Of a stretch of 64,000 bases of DNA, positions 1 to 7,827 are shown piece after piece (the stretch's first letter is position 1; every line of letters starts with the position of its first letter). The notes beneath the pieces are model-generated. The model did not search any database and was not told the origin of the DNA. It saw only the letters and a list, made by a program, of their open reading frames with translations. The position numbers and the translations under genes were made by a program. This stretch comes from Streptomyces sp. NBC_01381 (GTDB taxonomy: Bacteria > Actinomycetota > Actinomycetes > Streptomycetales > Streptomycetaceae), in NCBI RefSeq assembly GCF_026340305.1, contig NZ_JAPEPI010000001.1, forward strand, positions 4,464,001 to 4,528,000. Direction: 5' to 3'.

Positions 1-1
1 C

Positions 2-1189
2 GTCGCCTCCTCGCGGGCGGTACGCATTCTCGGCGGGCCCCTGGACCGGCTGCGCGGCGTCACCGGCGGGCTCGCCCGGCGCAACGCCCTGCGCAGTCCC
101 AAGCGGACCGCCGCCACCGCGAGCGCGCTGATGATCGGCGTCGCCGTCGTCTCGCTCTTCACGGTCTTCGGCGCCTCGCTGAAGGCGACCATGGACCAGA
201 CGGTGAACCGCTCCTTCGCCGGCGATCTCGCCATCAGCACCCCCGGCTTCGGAGCGGGCGGCAGCGGACTCAGCCCCAAGCTGGCCCCCGCGCTCGCGGA
301 GCTGCCGGAGGTGGAGACCGCCGTCGGTCTGGGCAAGGGCGCGGCGGAGGTCGACGGGGAAGGGCGCGCCCTGACCGTCACGGACCCCGGCCCCTTCGCC
401 AAGTCCTTCGACCTCGGCAAGATCGAGGGCTCCCTCGACGGCCTCGGCACCAACGGCATCGCGATCACCCGCGCCGAGGCGGAGAAGCAGGACCTGAAGG
501 TCGGATCCAAGACGGAACTCGCCTTCGCCGACGGCAAGAAGGCCACCTTCACCGTCCGCGCGCTGTTCGGCCAGTCCGAGCTCGCGGGGGACTACGTCAT
601 CACCCGTGAGGCCTGGGCGCCGCACCGCATGCAGGACGCCGACAGTCTTGTGTCCGTCACCTTCAAGGACGGTGTGAGCGCGAGCGACGGCGAGGCCGCG
701 GTCTCCAAGACCGCCCAGGAGTACGGCAATCCGGACGTGCAGACCCGGGGCGAGTACGCGCAGTCCGCGGCGGGCGGCATCGACATGATGCTCACGCTGG
801 TCTACGCCCTGCTCGCGCTCGCGGTCCTGATCGCCCTGCTGGGCATCGCCAACACGCTGACCCTCGCGATCCATGAACGTACCCGCGAGCTCGGTCTGTT
901 GCGTGCCGTGGGGCAGACGAGGGCGCAGCTGCGGGCCATGGTCCGCTGGGAGTCGGTGCTCGTCGCCGCCTTCGGCACGGCCGGCGGCCTGGCGCTCGGC
1001 GGCTTCCTCGGCTGGGTCCTGGTCAAGGCCTCGGACGGCGCGACCGACAGTGCCTTCGCGTTCGCGGTGCCGCCGGTGCAGCTCGTGGTGGTCGCCCTGG
1101 TGGGCCTGGCGGCGGGGGCCCTTGCGGGCCTGCGTCCGGCGCGGCGGGCCGCACGCCTGGACGTGCTGCGTGCCATCGCCACCGAGTGA
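2..1189 (+). CDS. ABC transporter permease, FtsX/MacB type, C-terminal part (5' end outside window)
   Basis: The open frame runs in from the left edge, so the start is missing; an internal ATG at 131 is not the true start because the upstream codons already read as typical permease sequence (ARRNALRSPKRTAATASALM). The visible part begins with a membrane segment, continues with a roughly 200-residue extracytoplasmic domain, and ends with three hydrophobic segments containing the FtsX-type hallmark HERTRELGLLRAVG followed by a second LRPARRAARLDVLRAI end motif. This is the usual second half of the large bacterial FtsX-like permeases that pair with a LolD/MacB-type ATPase, which should lie upstream outside the window. 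The substrate cannot be told. It ends in a strong bidirectional terminator shared with the convergent ATP-binding gene. Confidence 0.9.
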   Translation, partial: VASSRAVRILGGPLDRLRGVTGGLARRNALRSPKRTAATASALMIGVAVVSLFTVFGASLKATMDQTVNRSFAGDLAISTPGFGAGGSGLSPKLAPALAELPEVETAVGLGKGAAEVDGEGRALTVTDPGPFAKSFDLGKIEGSLDGLGTNGIAITRAEAEKQDLKVGSKTELAFADGKKATFTVRALFGQSELAGDYVITREAWAPHRMQDADSLVSVTFKDGVSASDGEAAVSKTAQEYGNPDVQTRGEYAQSAAGGIDMMLTLVYALLALAVLIALLGIANTLTLAIHERTRELGLLRAVGQTRAQLRAMVRWESVLVAAFGTAGGLALGGFLGWVLVKASDGATDSAFAFAVPPVQLVVVALVGLAAGALAGLRPARRAARLDVLRAIATE

Positions 1190-1219
1190 CGTACGCCGTC
1201 ACGGACGCGGGGCCTGTCA

Positions 1220-1253
1220 CCGCCCGGTCAGCCGACAACGGCCGACCGGGCGG
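1220..1253. terminator. bidirectional hairpin terminator
   Basis: CCGCCCGGTC (1220-1229) pairs perfectly with GACCGGGCGG (1244-1253); an inner GCCG/CGGC stem with an ACAA loop extends it after one mismatch. It lies between two convergent genes and overlaps the stop codon of the minus-strand one. There is no T tract, which is common in Streptomyces. Confidence 0.8.
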
Positions 1254-1761
1254 GAGCATGTCCGGGCGCGTCGGCCAGGGCGTCCGGCGCGCCGGTGTCC
1301 AGGTCCGCGAACGGGCCCGCCGTGGCCGCCCCGTACACCGGGTACGTGGGCAGCGCGGCAGCATGGGATGGGGCCGGAAGGGTGAACCAGACGACCTTGC
1401 CCGTCTCGCCGTGCGGGCGTACGCCCCAGCTCTCGCTGACCGCGGCGACCATGGCGAGGCCACGTCCGCAGGTCTCGAACGGCTCGGCGTCGTTCACCTC
1501 GGGGAGGCGGGGGTCGTGGTCGTGGACGGAGACCGTGAGGCGGTCGAGCAGCAGCTCGATCTCCACGGTGCACACCTTGTCCGGCTGTGCGTGCCGGTGC
1601 ACGTTGGTCAGCAGCTCGGTCACACCGAGCGCGGCCTGGTCTATCAAGGGATCGAGATGCCAGTAGCGCAACTGCGCCGATACGATTCTGCGGACCTGGC
1701 CGATCCGCGCGGGCAGAGCCTGGAGCTCCACCGTGCAATACCTGCTTGGCTGGCTGATCAC
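1228..1761 (-). CDS. RsbW-like ATP-binding protein (HATPase_c; anti-sigma-factor-type kinase)
   Basis: A 177-residue protein starting at GTG 1761 with GGGGAG upstream. The fold is that of the small Streptomyces HATPase_c proteins: a TELLTNVHRHA N-box around residues 49-59, a DHDPRLPE segment in place of the G1 box, and GRGLAMVAAVSESWG as the G2 region, ending in VWFTLPAP. Family members act as serine kinases/anti-sigma factors or as stand-alone regulatory ATPases; no cognate sigma factor or anti-anti-sigma gene is adjacent, so the partner is unknown. About 30 poorly conserved residues follow the domain. Family assignment is firm, biological role is not. Confidence 0.85.
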   Translation of the reverse strand: MISQPSRYCTVELQALPARIGQVRRIVSAQLRYWHLDPLIDQAALGVTELLTNVHRHAQPDKVCTVEIELLLDRLTVSVHDHDPRLPEVNDAEPFETCGRGLAMVAAVSESWGVRPHGETGKVVWFTLPAPSHAAALPTYPVYGAATAGPFADLDTGAPDALADAPGHAPARSAVVG

Positions 1762-1912
1762 GGCTGCGACTCCCCGAATTACGGTCCGGAAGAAGACGAC
1801 GATCGGATCCAGCAGCGGCCGCGTGGTCTGCCGCCTGCTGTGTGGCCGGCGGGCTGGTTCGCAGCGTCATCGCCGGTAAACCCAGAGTGATGTGTGACCA
1901 GAGTGACTCAGG

Positions 1913-1937
1913 GGGTGCGGGCGTGCAACTCGCACCC
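1913..1937 (-). terminator. hairpin downstream of the 109-residue minus-strand gene
   Basis: GGGTGCG (1913-1919) and CGCACCC (1931-1937) form a 7-bp stem with an 11-base loop, 25 bases past the stop codon of the gene ending at 1963. Confidence 0.5.
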
Positions 1938-1962
1938 TGTCCTGCGTGCGCTCCGGCCCCGC

Positions 1963-2292
1963 TCAGTCCCGGGGCTGACGGCCTGAGGCCCTGCGCACCG
2001 CGTCGATGAACTTGCGCACCGTGGGCGGACCCGCCGTGCCGGGCGCCGGATCGTGGTCGGCGAGCGTGAGCCGGTAGCGCGTGCCGTTCAGTTCGGCCAG
2101 TGCCCGGTCGTCCGCGGCGAACCACGGCTTGCCCGCGCGCACCGTCTGCACGGGGGCGCTGTCGATCTCCCTGCCGTAACTGGTCAGCAGCTCGAACCTG
2201 CCGTCGCTGATGCGGACTTGGCCGGCCCGGGTGAGGGAGCGCAGCCGCCGCCCGATCCGTACGCCCGTGGCCGTGAACTCCGGCTCCGCCAT
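1963..2292 (-). CDS. small conserved hypothetical protein, 109 residues
   Basis: The start is taken at ATG 2292 (MAEPEFTATG); the frame stays open far upstream but that part runs across the promoter and the opposite gene. The protein is compact and charged, with a RIGRRLRSL basic stretch near the N-terminus, a WFAADDRALAELNGTRYRLTLADH core and no signal peptide or membrane segment. I do not recognise a named domain. It is transcribed away from the cysteine-synthase-like gene across a 291-base gap containing a good palindrome (2469-2487), so the two may share regulation. Confidence 0.7.
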   Translation of the reverse strand: MAEPEFTATGVRIGRRLRSLTRAGQVRISDGRFELLTSYGREIDSAPVQTVRAGKPWFAADDRALAELNGTRYRLTLADHDPAPGTAGPPTVRKFIDAVRRASGRQPRD

Positions 2293-2468
2293 GACGTTCC
2301 GCCCCCTTGCGCCTCGGTGTGTCGCTCCGTACGGGACCGCCGTCCCGTGCGGTGCAGTCTGCACGCACCCGGCGTCGAGCACCAGTGCGTATGAAGACGC
2401 CGGCACAGGACGGAGCATCCTGCCTCCAGTGTGCCCCGCATGCGCGACCAGTAACTGCGCCAGGTGTG

Positions 2469-2487
2469 CCTTTGAGCTGCTCAAAGG
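2469..2487. promoter_or_regulatory. perfect inverted repeat, probable operator
   Basis: CCTTTGAG and CTCAAAGG are separated by CTG, giving a perfect 8-bp-armed, 19-base palindrome in the divergent gap 2293-2583. It is A/T-richer than its surroundings and sits about 100 bases before the cysteine-synthase-like start, a position consistent with a regulator site rather than a terminator. Confidence 0.5.
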
Positions 2488-2583
2488 TGTGTTTATGCAG
2501 GTGAGAAGCGTGCGGAAGGTGCTTATGATCGAGGTGTCCGGCCGGCTGTGAGCGTGGCCGGCCCGACCCGGAGGAGCCACGCG

Positions 2584-3714
2584 GTGAGCACCACACAGCA
2601 GGATCGAGCCGACGAGCCGATGGCCACGCTCGACGTCGACCGCAGCGACGCGGAGTACCGCGCCTGGCTCAAAGAAGCCGTGCGCAAGGTCCAGGCCGAC
2701 GCCAACCGCTCGGCCGACACCCATCTGTTGCGCTTCCCGCTGCCGGAACAGTGGGGCATCGACCTGTACTTGAAGGACGAGTCGACCCACCCGACCGGCA
2801 GCCTCAAGCACCGCCTGGCCCGCTCCCTCTTCCTGTACGGCCTCTGCAACGGCTGGATCAGGCCAGGGCGCCCGGTCATCGAGGCGTCCAGCGGCTCGAC
2901 GGCCGTCTCCGAGGCGTACTTCGCGAAGCTGATCGGGGTGCCCTTCATCGCGGTGATGCCGCGCACGACCAGCGCCGAGAAGTGCCGACTGATCGAATTC
3001 CACGGCGGCCAGTGCCACTTCGTGGACGACTCGCGCACGATGTACGCCGAGTCGGCCGCCCTCGCCGTCGAGACCGGCGGCCACTACATGGACCAGTTCA
3101 CCTACGCCGAGCGGGCCACCGACTGGCGCGGCAACAACAACATCGCCGAGTCGATCTACCAGCAGATGAGGCTGGAGCGCTATCCGGAGCCCGCGTGGAT
3201 CGTCGCCACGGCGGGCACCGGCGGCACCTCGGCGACCATCGCCCGCTACGTCCACTACATGCAGCACGACACCCGGCTGTGCGTCGCCGACCCCGAGAAC
3301 TCCTGTTTCTTCGACGGCTGGACCCACCACGACCCGGACGCCACCAGCGACTGCGGCTCCCGCATCGAGGGCATCGGCAGGCCGCGCATGGAGCCGAGCT
3401 TCGTGCCCGGCGCGATCGACCGCATGATGAAGGTGCCGGACGCGGCGAGCGTCGCCGCCGTGCGCGCCCTGGAGCAGGCGATCGGCCGCAAGGCGGGCGG
3501 CTCGACCGGCACCGGCCTGTGGAGCTCCCTGAAGATCGTCGCCGAGATGGTGGCGGCGGGACGCACGGGCAGTGTCGTCACGCTCATCTGCGACCCGGGC
3601 GACCGCTATCTGGACAAGTACTACTCGGACGCGTGGCTGGCCGAACAGGGGCTGGACATCGCGCCGTACGCTGCCGCCATCAAGTCGCTGCTTGCTACTG
3701 GGACTTGGGCGTAG
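2584..3714 (+). CDS. PLP-dependent cysteine synthase/cystathionine beta-synthase-like enzyme
   Basis: The GTG at 2584 is chosen because GGAGGAG lies seven bases upstream (2570-2576); it gives 376 residues. It is a fold-type II PLP enzyme: the PTGSLKHR segment carries the presumed PLP-binding Lys75, ASSGSTAVS binds substrate, and ATAGTGGTSATIARY near residue 211 is the glycine-rich phosphate loop. A GSTGTGLW motif lies near the end. There is no C-terminal CBS domain, so it is cysteine-synthase-like in architecture but longer than CysK. It probably makes or breaks a cysteine-type beta-substituted amino acid; the exact substrate is not deducible. The palindrome at 2469-2487 suggests regulated transcription. 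Confidence 0.85.
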   Translation: MSTTQQDRADEPMATLDVDRSDAEYRAWLKEAVRKVQADANRSADTHLLRFPLPEQWGIDLYLKDESTHPTGSLKHRLARSLFLYGLCNGWIRPGRPVIEASSGSTAVSEAYFAKLIGVPFIAVMPRTTSAEKCRLIEFHGGQCHFVDDSRTMYAESAALAVETGGHYMDQFTYAERATDWRGNNNIAESIYQQMRLERYPEPAWIVATAGTGGTSATIARYVHYMQHDTRLCVADPENSCFFDGWTHHDPDATSDCGSRIEGIGRPRMEPSFVPGAIDRMMKVPDAASVAAVRALEQAIGRKAGGSTGTGLWSSLKIVAEMVAAGRTGSVVTLICDPGDRYLDKYYSDAWLAEQGLDIAPYAAAIKSLLATGTWA

Positions 3715-3744
3715 CGCTCCGCGGGAAAGCCGGTGTTTTATCTG

Positions 3745-3793
3745 CGGGCCGTATGTGGCTGGTCGCGCAGTTCCCCGCGCCCCCTTCGGGGGC
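3745..3793. repeat. Streptomyces dispersed intergenic repeat with hairpin
   Basis: The stretch containing GGTCGCGCAGTTCCCCGCGC followed by GCCCCC-TTC-GGGGGC (3779-3793) resembles, from memory, an intergenic unit found many times in Streptomyces genomes. Here it separates two convergent genes and the 6-bp stem with a TTC loop can act as a bidirectional terminator. Confidence 0.55.
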
Positions 3794-4273
3794 TCAGGCG
3801 TTCGCCGCCGCCAGGCGTCGGTCCAGGGCCCTCGCGGCGTCGCGGAAGGCGCGGCCCATGCCCGCCCTGCCCAGCTTCATGGCGAAGCGGAAGGGAGCCG
3901 CGCCGTCCGCGGCGAAGGTCCACTGCACGCGGGTGCCGGTGCCTGCCGGGGTGAGGTGCCACTCCTCCAGGAGGGCGCGCAGCCCCGGTGCGTTCGTCTC
4001 GTCGACCCGGTAGGCGTACCGCTGCGCAGGCTCGGTCGCCACGATCGTCTCCCGGAAGCGCGTGCCGCCCTTGAGCCGGACCTCGCGGCCCGCCCCGCCG
4101 TCGGTGGGGCGGCACAGGGTGACCGCGGTGAACCACTCGGGCCAGCCCGTCACGTCGTCGGCGAGGGCGCTGTACACCGCATCGGGGGCGGCGGCCACCT
4201 CACGGGCGAAGACCAGACGCAGCGGTGCGGACTCGGCGAACTCGAGCCCCACGGGCCTCAGTCGGCGTGCCAT
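3794..4273 (-). CDS. SRPBCC (polyketide cyclase/START-like) family protein
   Basis: The start is set at ATG 4273 (MARRLRPVGLEF), giving 159 residues; a further upstream in-frame start would add 17 unconserved residues. The sequence has the SRPBCC pattern: REVAAAPDAVYSALADDVTGWPEWF at the N-terminus, a FRETIVATEPAQRYAYRV strand pair, a WTF segment and the long C-terminal helix (MGRAFRDAARALDRRLAAA) that closes the hydrophobic cavity. Such proteins bind small lipophilic ligands; without a biosynthetic neighbour no ligand can be named. Its 3' end abuts the dispersed repeat hairpin. Confidence 0.85.
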   Translation of the reverse strand: MARRLRPVGLEFAESAPLRLVFAREVAAAPDAVYSALADDVTGWPEWFTAVTLCRPTDGGAGREVRLKGGTRFRETIVATEPAQRYAYRVDETNAPGLRALLEEWHLTPAGTGTRVQWTFAADGAAPFRFAMKLGRAGMGRAFRDAARALDRRLAAANA

Positions 4274-4337
4274 CGAACTCAGCCCCCAAGTGGAATCGGG
4301 TGGTTGACCGGCCAACGGCACCATAGCTGATGAGCCG

Positions 4338-5189
4338 TCAGATGTCTGCGGCGTACCCGCCGCCCTCCTCGGGCTCCTCGGCCTCGCCCGTGATCACCAG
4401 GCGCCGCAGATGTTCGGAGATCTCCGCCCGCGCCTCCGCGGGCAGCCCGGCGTCCGTCACCAGCGTGTCGACCTGCGCCAGCGTCGCGAACGAACTGAGG
4501 CCCACCGTGCCCCACTTGGTGTGGTCGGCGACCACGATGACGCGCCGCGCCGACTGCACCAGACGCCGGTTGGTCTCCGCCTCCGCGAGGTTCGGCGTGG
4601 ACAGACCGGCCTCGGCCGATATGCCGTGCACACCCAGGAAGAGCACATCGAAGTGCAGCGCCCCGATGGCCTGGTCGGCGACCGGACCCACCAGCGAGTC
4701 CGACGGGGTGCGCACGCCGCCCGTGAGGACCACGGTGGCCGCGCCCTGGCGCTGGCCCGAGGTGCGCTGCGCGGAGTGGAAGACGTCCGCGACCCGCACC
4801 GAGTTCGTCACCACCGTCAGGTCCGGCACGTCCAGGAGATGGTGCGCCAGCGCGTACGTCGTCGTGCCCCCGGAGAGCGCGATCGCCGTGCCCGGGGCCA
4901 CCAGGGACGCCGCGGTGCGCGCGATGTCCTCCTTGGCGGTCAGCTCAAGGCCCGACTTGGCCTCGAACCCCGGCTCGTGCGTGCTCGCCTCGGCCACCGG
5001 GACCGCGCCGCCGTGCACCTTCTCCAGGACGCCCTGGCGGGCCAGCGCGTCGAGATCGCGGCGGACCGTCATGTCCGACACGCCGAGCTTCCGCGTCAGT
5101 TCATTGACCCGGACCCCGCCCCGGCGTCGTACCTCGTCGAGGATCAGGGCGCGGCGCTGCTCCGCGAGGAGGTTCTGATTCTCACTCAC
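4338..5189 (-). CDS. DeoR/GlpR-family transcriptional regulator
   Basis: A 283-residue protein from GTG 5189. The N-terminal winged helix-turn-helix is clear (RVNELTRKLGVSDMTVRRDLDAL, residues about 25-50, then the wing with KVHGGAV). The C-terminal half is the DeoR sugar-phosphate sensor domain with ALSGGTTTYALA and VVLTGGV and the characteristic VVADHTKWG near the end. Family members repress sugar or glycerol catabolism genes and are released by a phosphorylated sugar. No sugar kinase or transporter is next to it, so the regulon lies elsewhere or includes itself. Confidence 0.92.
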   Translation of the reverse strand: MSENQNLLAEQRRALILDEVRRRGGVRVNELTRKLGVSDMTVRRDLDALARQGVLEKVHGGAVPVAEASTHEPGFEAKSGLELTAKEDIARTAASLVAPGTAIALSGGTTTYALAHHLLDVPDLTVVTNSVRVADVFHSAQRTSGQRQGAATVVLTGGVRTPSDSLVGPVADQAIGALHFDVLFLGVHGISAEAGLSTPNLAEAETNRRLVQSARRVIVVADHTKWGTVGLSSFATLAQVDTLVTDAGLPAEARAEISEHLRRLVITGEAEEPEEGGGYAADI

Positions 5190-5381
5190 GTCAGGTCCGG
5201 CCCTTCTGCCTCGTCACATCTGTCGCGCCCGTCGAATGTGCTGTTCTCATCCTCCGCGCCGCCTCATCCTCGCATGTGCCGACGACAGCCTGCCCACCGC
5301 CCGACCGGCCGCGCTCACCCGGAACGGGGAGATTACGTGACGGGGGGTGCGCACGGGGCGACGAGCCGAGATCCTGGTGTC

Positions 5382-5413
5382 CTGACCACGCGCATCGACA
5401 CTGACCACGCGCA
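5382..5413. repeat. 13-bp direct repeat, period 19
   Basis: CTGACCACGCGCA occurs at 5382-5394 and again at 5401-5413, just before the ribosome site of the membrane hydrolase gene. The 19-base spacing puts the copies on nearly the same helix face, so a regulator-binding role is possible. Confidence 0.45.
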
Positions 5414-5430
5414 ACGGGGGATGCAGAACA

Positions 5431-7827
5431 GTGGAGCGCTCGACAACAGAAGACTCTGCGGCAGAAGACTCGACAACAGAAGTCCCGGCGACAGCAGACA
5501 TGGCTCTCGAACTCCTCGTCCACGGAGTCGGGGGCACCACACCGGAAGAGATGCTGGGCGACCCCAGGACCGTGCGGGTCTCCGGCGACGCGACCGCGGC
5601 GGTCTTCCGCCGCACCGAGGACGAGGACGCCGAGCGACGCCCGGACGACTACCGGGGCAAGCCGGTCCCCGAGGCGTACGTATGGTGCAACCTGACCTCG
5701 GGCAACGGATCACGGGCCCTGTGGCTCCTGCTGCTGCCCTTCATGGTGGTCAACCTCGCGCACTGGATGCGCCCCACCTCGCGGCGCAGGAAGAAGACCG
5801 TCCGCACCTACGGCCTCCTGGTGCGCCTGACCGGACTCACCCTCACCGTGCTCCTCGTCGCCGCCGCCTGCGAGGTCGCCATCGACCTGACGGCCTGGCA
5901 GTGCGCGGGCACGCCCGAGTGCGCCGAAGGCCGCTCCTGGCTCGGCTTCCTCGCGACCGACGCCTCGGGGCACGGCGGCTGGTGGTCCCAGCCGGGGCGG
6001 CGCCTCGCGCTCGCCGCCCTCGTGCCGACCGCCCTGACCGCCCTGCTCTGGTACCTCTCGCACCGCACCTGGAGCGCGTACGAGTCCCAGACGCCGCTGC
6101 CCCACCAGAGCGACCCGGAGGAAGACCCCGGCCGGACCGCGCTCGGCAGGCCCGGCTTCTGGTACGGGCGCCGCCTCGTGGCCCGGCTGCGCGCCGCGCA
6201 CACGGCCGCGGGCTTCCTCACGGTGGCCGCCGCCGTGGGCACTTCGGCCGCGCGCCACGACCGGCGGGGCGGCGGCCCCGCGCTGCTGGACGTACTCGGC
6301 TGGATCCTCGACGGCACGCTCGTCCTGGGGGCGGGCCTCGTGGTGTGGGTGGTGTGCCGCAGGGGCCGCAGCGAGAACAAGCTCGACCGGCACCTCGACG
6401 AGAAGCTGATCCGCCGCCTGCCGCTCGGCGCGCTCAGCCTGCTCGCCCTGACCCTTCTGTACGCAGGCTGGTCACGCCCCGAGTGGACGTCCCAGGGCCG
6501 GTTGCCCGGCGACGCGACCTTCGGCGGCATCGCCCTGGTCCAGGGGATCCTCGTCGTCGCCCTCGCCGTGGTCGCCCGCATCCTGTACGGCACGGCCCCC
6601 GACACCCGTACCGCGATCCGCGGCTTCGGCGGCCCCGCCGTCGCCATGCTGGCCTGCGCGCTCGGCGGAGTGATGTCCGGTGGCGGCGCCCAGCGCGTCG
6701 CCGACTGGCTCGACGGATCGGGGCAGCCCGGCGCCGGCGGCACGATCGACGGCCCGCCCGTCCTGCTGACCTGGCAGGCATCCGTGATCCCGCCTCTTCT
6801 GGTGGTCGTCGCGGTGCTCTGCGGCTGGCTGGGGGCGCGCACCGTACGGCTCAAGCGCCGCGAGACGGCGAAGGTGACCGACGACTACGCGGGCGAACCG
6901 GAGGACGCGGCACGCACCCGTCGCATCGCGAGCACGCGCGCGCGTGCCTCCCTCACCGACCGGGCGCCGCGAATCGTCGGCATCACATCGGCCGTGACCC
7001 TGTTCCTCGGCGCCGCGGCGCTCGTCGGAGCCTGGCTGACGGAAGAGGTACCGGGGGAGGCCGCCCAGGGTCTTCCGGCCTTCTTCGAAGGGGCCGCGCA
7101 GACCTCCCAGTCGCTCGGCTCCTGGCTGATCGGCTTCGGCTTCATACTGTTCGTGACCTGGGGCCGCCGCGCCTACCGCGACCCGTCTGCCCGCCGGACC
7201 ATCGGCATCCTCTGGGACGTCGGTACGTTCTGGCCGCGCGCCGCCCACCCCTTCGCGCCCCCCTGCTACGCCGAGCGCGCCGTGCCCGACCTCACCTGGC
7301 GGATGCACACCTGGACCCGCCAGACGCGCGCCGAGGGCGGCAGGCTCGTCATCTCCGGGCACTCGCAGGGCAGCGTCCTGGCCGCGGCCGCCGCCTGGCA
7401 GCTGTGGCCATCCGTACGCAAGCGGGTCGCCCTGCTGACGTACGGCTCGCCCCTGGAGCGCCTCTACGGCCGGTGGTTCCCGGCCCACTTCGGTCCCGCT
7501 GCGCTGAGCTCCCTGCACCGCGAGGTCGACTGCTGGCGCAATCTGCACCGCACCACCGATCCGATCGGCGGCCCCGTGCGGGTGCCCCCCGAGGACGAAG
7601 GACCGCAGGTCGACCGCGACGCCCTCAAGGACCCCCTGGCCTACGGACGCACCGAGGAACACCCGCTGCCCGCGCCGATCCTGGGCCACTCCGACTACCA
7701 GGCCGACCCGGCGTTCGCCGAGGAGCGGGCCCGCCTCCTTGCCCGGCTCAAGCCGGGCGTCCCCGGCCAGCGACCGGGGACGCAGGTCACGGCAGCTCCG
7801 GCAGATCCTCCGGATACAGCAGGGTGA
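5431..7827 (+). CDS. large integral membrane protein with a lipase-like GHSQGS motif
   Basis: A 798-residue protein from GTG 5431 with a GGGGG ribosome site; ATG 5500 is an alternative start that would remove a 23-residue Ser/Thr/Glu repeat segment and begin directly at MALELLVHGVGG. The N-terminal HGVGGTTP segment and the C-terminal ISGHSQGSV elbow near residue 640 look like split alpha/beta-hydrolase elements (oxyanion loop and nucleophile serine). The middle 500 residues contain roughly ten hydrophobic segments. A late HFGPAALSSLHREVDCWRN-type region is followed by LGHSDY near 750, which may hold the catalytic acid and histidine. Its function is unknown. Its last 41 bases overlap tail-to-tail with the beta-helix/AAA gene. 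Confidence 0.85.
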   Translation: MERSTTEDSAAEDSTTEVPATADMALELLVHGVGGTTPEEMLGDPRTVRVSGDATAAVFRRTEDEDAERRPDDYRGKPVPEAYVWCNLTSGNGSRALWLLLLPFMVVNLAHWMRPTSRRRKKTVRTYGLLVRLTGLTLTVLLVAAACEVAIDLTAWQCAGTPECAEGRSWLGFLATDASGHGGWWSQPGRRLALAALVPTALTALLWYLSHRTWSAYESQTPLPHQSDPEEDPGRTALGRPGFWYGRRLVARLRAAHTAAGFLTVAAAVGTSAARHDRRGGGPALLDVLGWILDGTLVLGAGLVVWVVCRRGRSENKLDRHLDEKLIRRLPLGALSLLALTLLYAGWSRPEWTSQGRLPGDATFGGIALVQGILVVALAVVARILYGTAPDTRTAIRGFGGPAVAMLACALGGVMSGGGAQRVADWLDGSGQPGAGGTIDGPPVLLTWQASVIPPLLVVVAVLCGWLGARTVRLKRRETAKVTDDYAGEPEDAARTRRIASTRARASLTDRAPRIVGITSAVTLFLGAAALVGAWLTEEVPGEAAQGLPAFFEGAAQTSQSLGSWLIGFGFILFVTWGRRAYRDPSARRTIGILWDVGTFWPRAAHPFAPPCYAERAVPDLTWRMHTWTRQTRAEGGRLVISGHSQGSVLAAAAAWQLWPSVRKRVALLTYGSPLERLYGRWFPAHFGPAALSSLHREVDCWRNLHRTTDPIGGPVRVPPEDEGPQVDRDALKDPLAYGRTEEHPLPAPILGHSDYQADPAFAEERARLLARLKPGVPGQRPGTQVTAAPADPPDTAG

